The translations under genes were made by a program, and so were the position numbers. A stretch of 64,000 nucleotides of DNA. It comes from Cristatella mucedo (lineage: Eukaryota; Bryozoa; Phylactolaemata; Cristatellidae). Of this stretch, positions 63,897 to 64,000 are shown piece by piece. Where the stretch lies: positions 2,599,001 to 2,663,000 of the forward strand of contig WPIO01000030.1 of assembly GCA_009760855.2 (NCBI GenBank), read 5' to 3'. The number at the start of each line of letters is the position of its first letter. The first letter of the stretch is position 1. The notes under the pieces are model-generated. The model was not told the origin of the DNA and did not search any database. It worked only from the letters and a program-made list of their open reading frames with translations.

Positions 63897-64000
63897 TTGT
63901 AGTAGTGGTGTTCGATTAGCTCCAAAATCCTAACTAGAACCTGCGGTTGGTAGGCATGATGTTTTCATGACTAAGTTTGGCTGATTACGATTACTTGTAT

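Overview
This is a stretch of an animal (invertebrate metazoan) nuclear genome carrying one long integrated viral element. The host parts have short exons with GT-AG introns, tRNA-derived SINEs, CR1/L2-like LINE fragments and long microsatellites. Two host genes, both on the + strand, can be recognised from exon translations with matching splice phases. They are the 3' part of a PDE1-type cyclic-nucleotide phosphodiesterase (five exons, 712-7990) and the 5' half of RIF1, the replication-timing and DNA-repair HEAT-repeat protein (about 15 exons, 43.4-61.7 kb, running off the window). I cannot name the species.

Between them, at 19628-42395, lies a 22.8-kb AT-rich Polinton/Maverick element of the adintovirus-like kind. 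It has 134-135 bp terminal inverted repeats and a 5-bp target duplication (AGGCC). Left to right it carries: a protein-primed type family B DNA polymerase; an acidic Ser-Glu protein; three tandem paralogous small helical proteins; three unknown proteins, one with two membrane segments; a retroviral-type integrase (minus); a small Cys-rich protein; a fibre-like protein (minus); a YqaJ-type exonuclease (minus); the double-jelly-roll major capsid protein (minus); a coiled-coil protein (minus); three paralogous penton-like proteins (minus); two small virion-type proteins (minus); the packaging ATPase (minus); a zinc-binding/basic protein; an adenain-like cysteine protease; an unknown protein; three more fibre-like genes (minus); a hydrophobic pX-like protein; an HNH-AP2 endonuclease (minus); and a phospholipase A2-domain protein. 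Polymerase and integrase serve replication and integration. Capsid, pentons, ATPase and protease form the virion morphogenesis module. Fibres and PLA2 are probably used in entry.

Most element genes have a TATATAG-like box only 2-14 bp before the start codon, which is the most unusual regulatory feature here. Each terminal repeat is itself a near-perfect 113-114 bp palindrome. Many genes are broken. Several frameshifts sit in homopolymer runs and could be sequencing errors, since the host RIF1 first exon shows one too. In-frame stops in capsid, integrase, exonuclease, acidic-protein and penton genes, and a deletion removing the integrase catalytic centre, point to real decay.

The rest is repeats. 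8-19.6 kb holds LINE pieces with a nested SINE, a retropepsin remnant and a pogo-like MITE. The RIF1 introns hold LINE 3' ends, two SINE families and a 174-bp GT run. SINE family 1 shares its 3' tail with the local LINE, suggesting it is mobilised by it.
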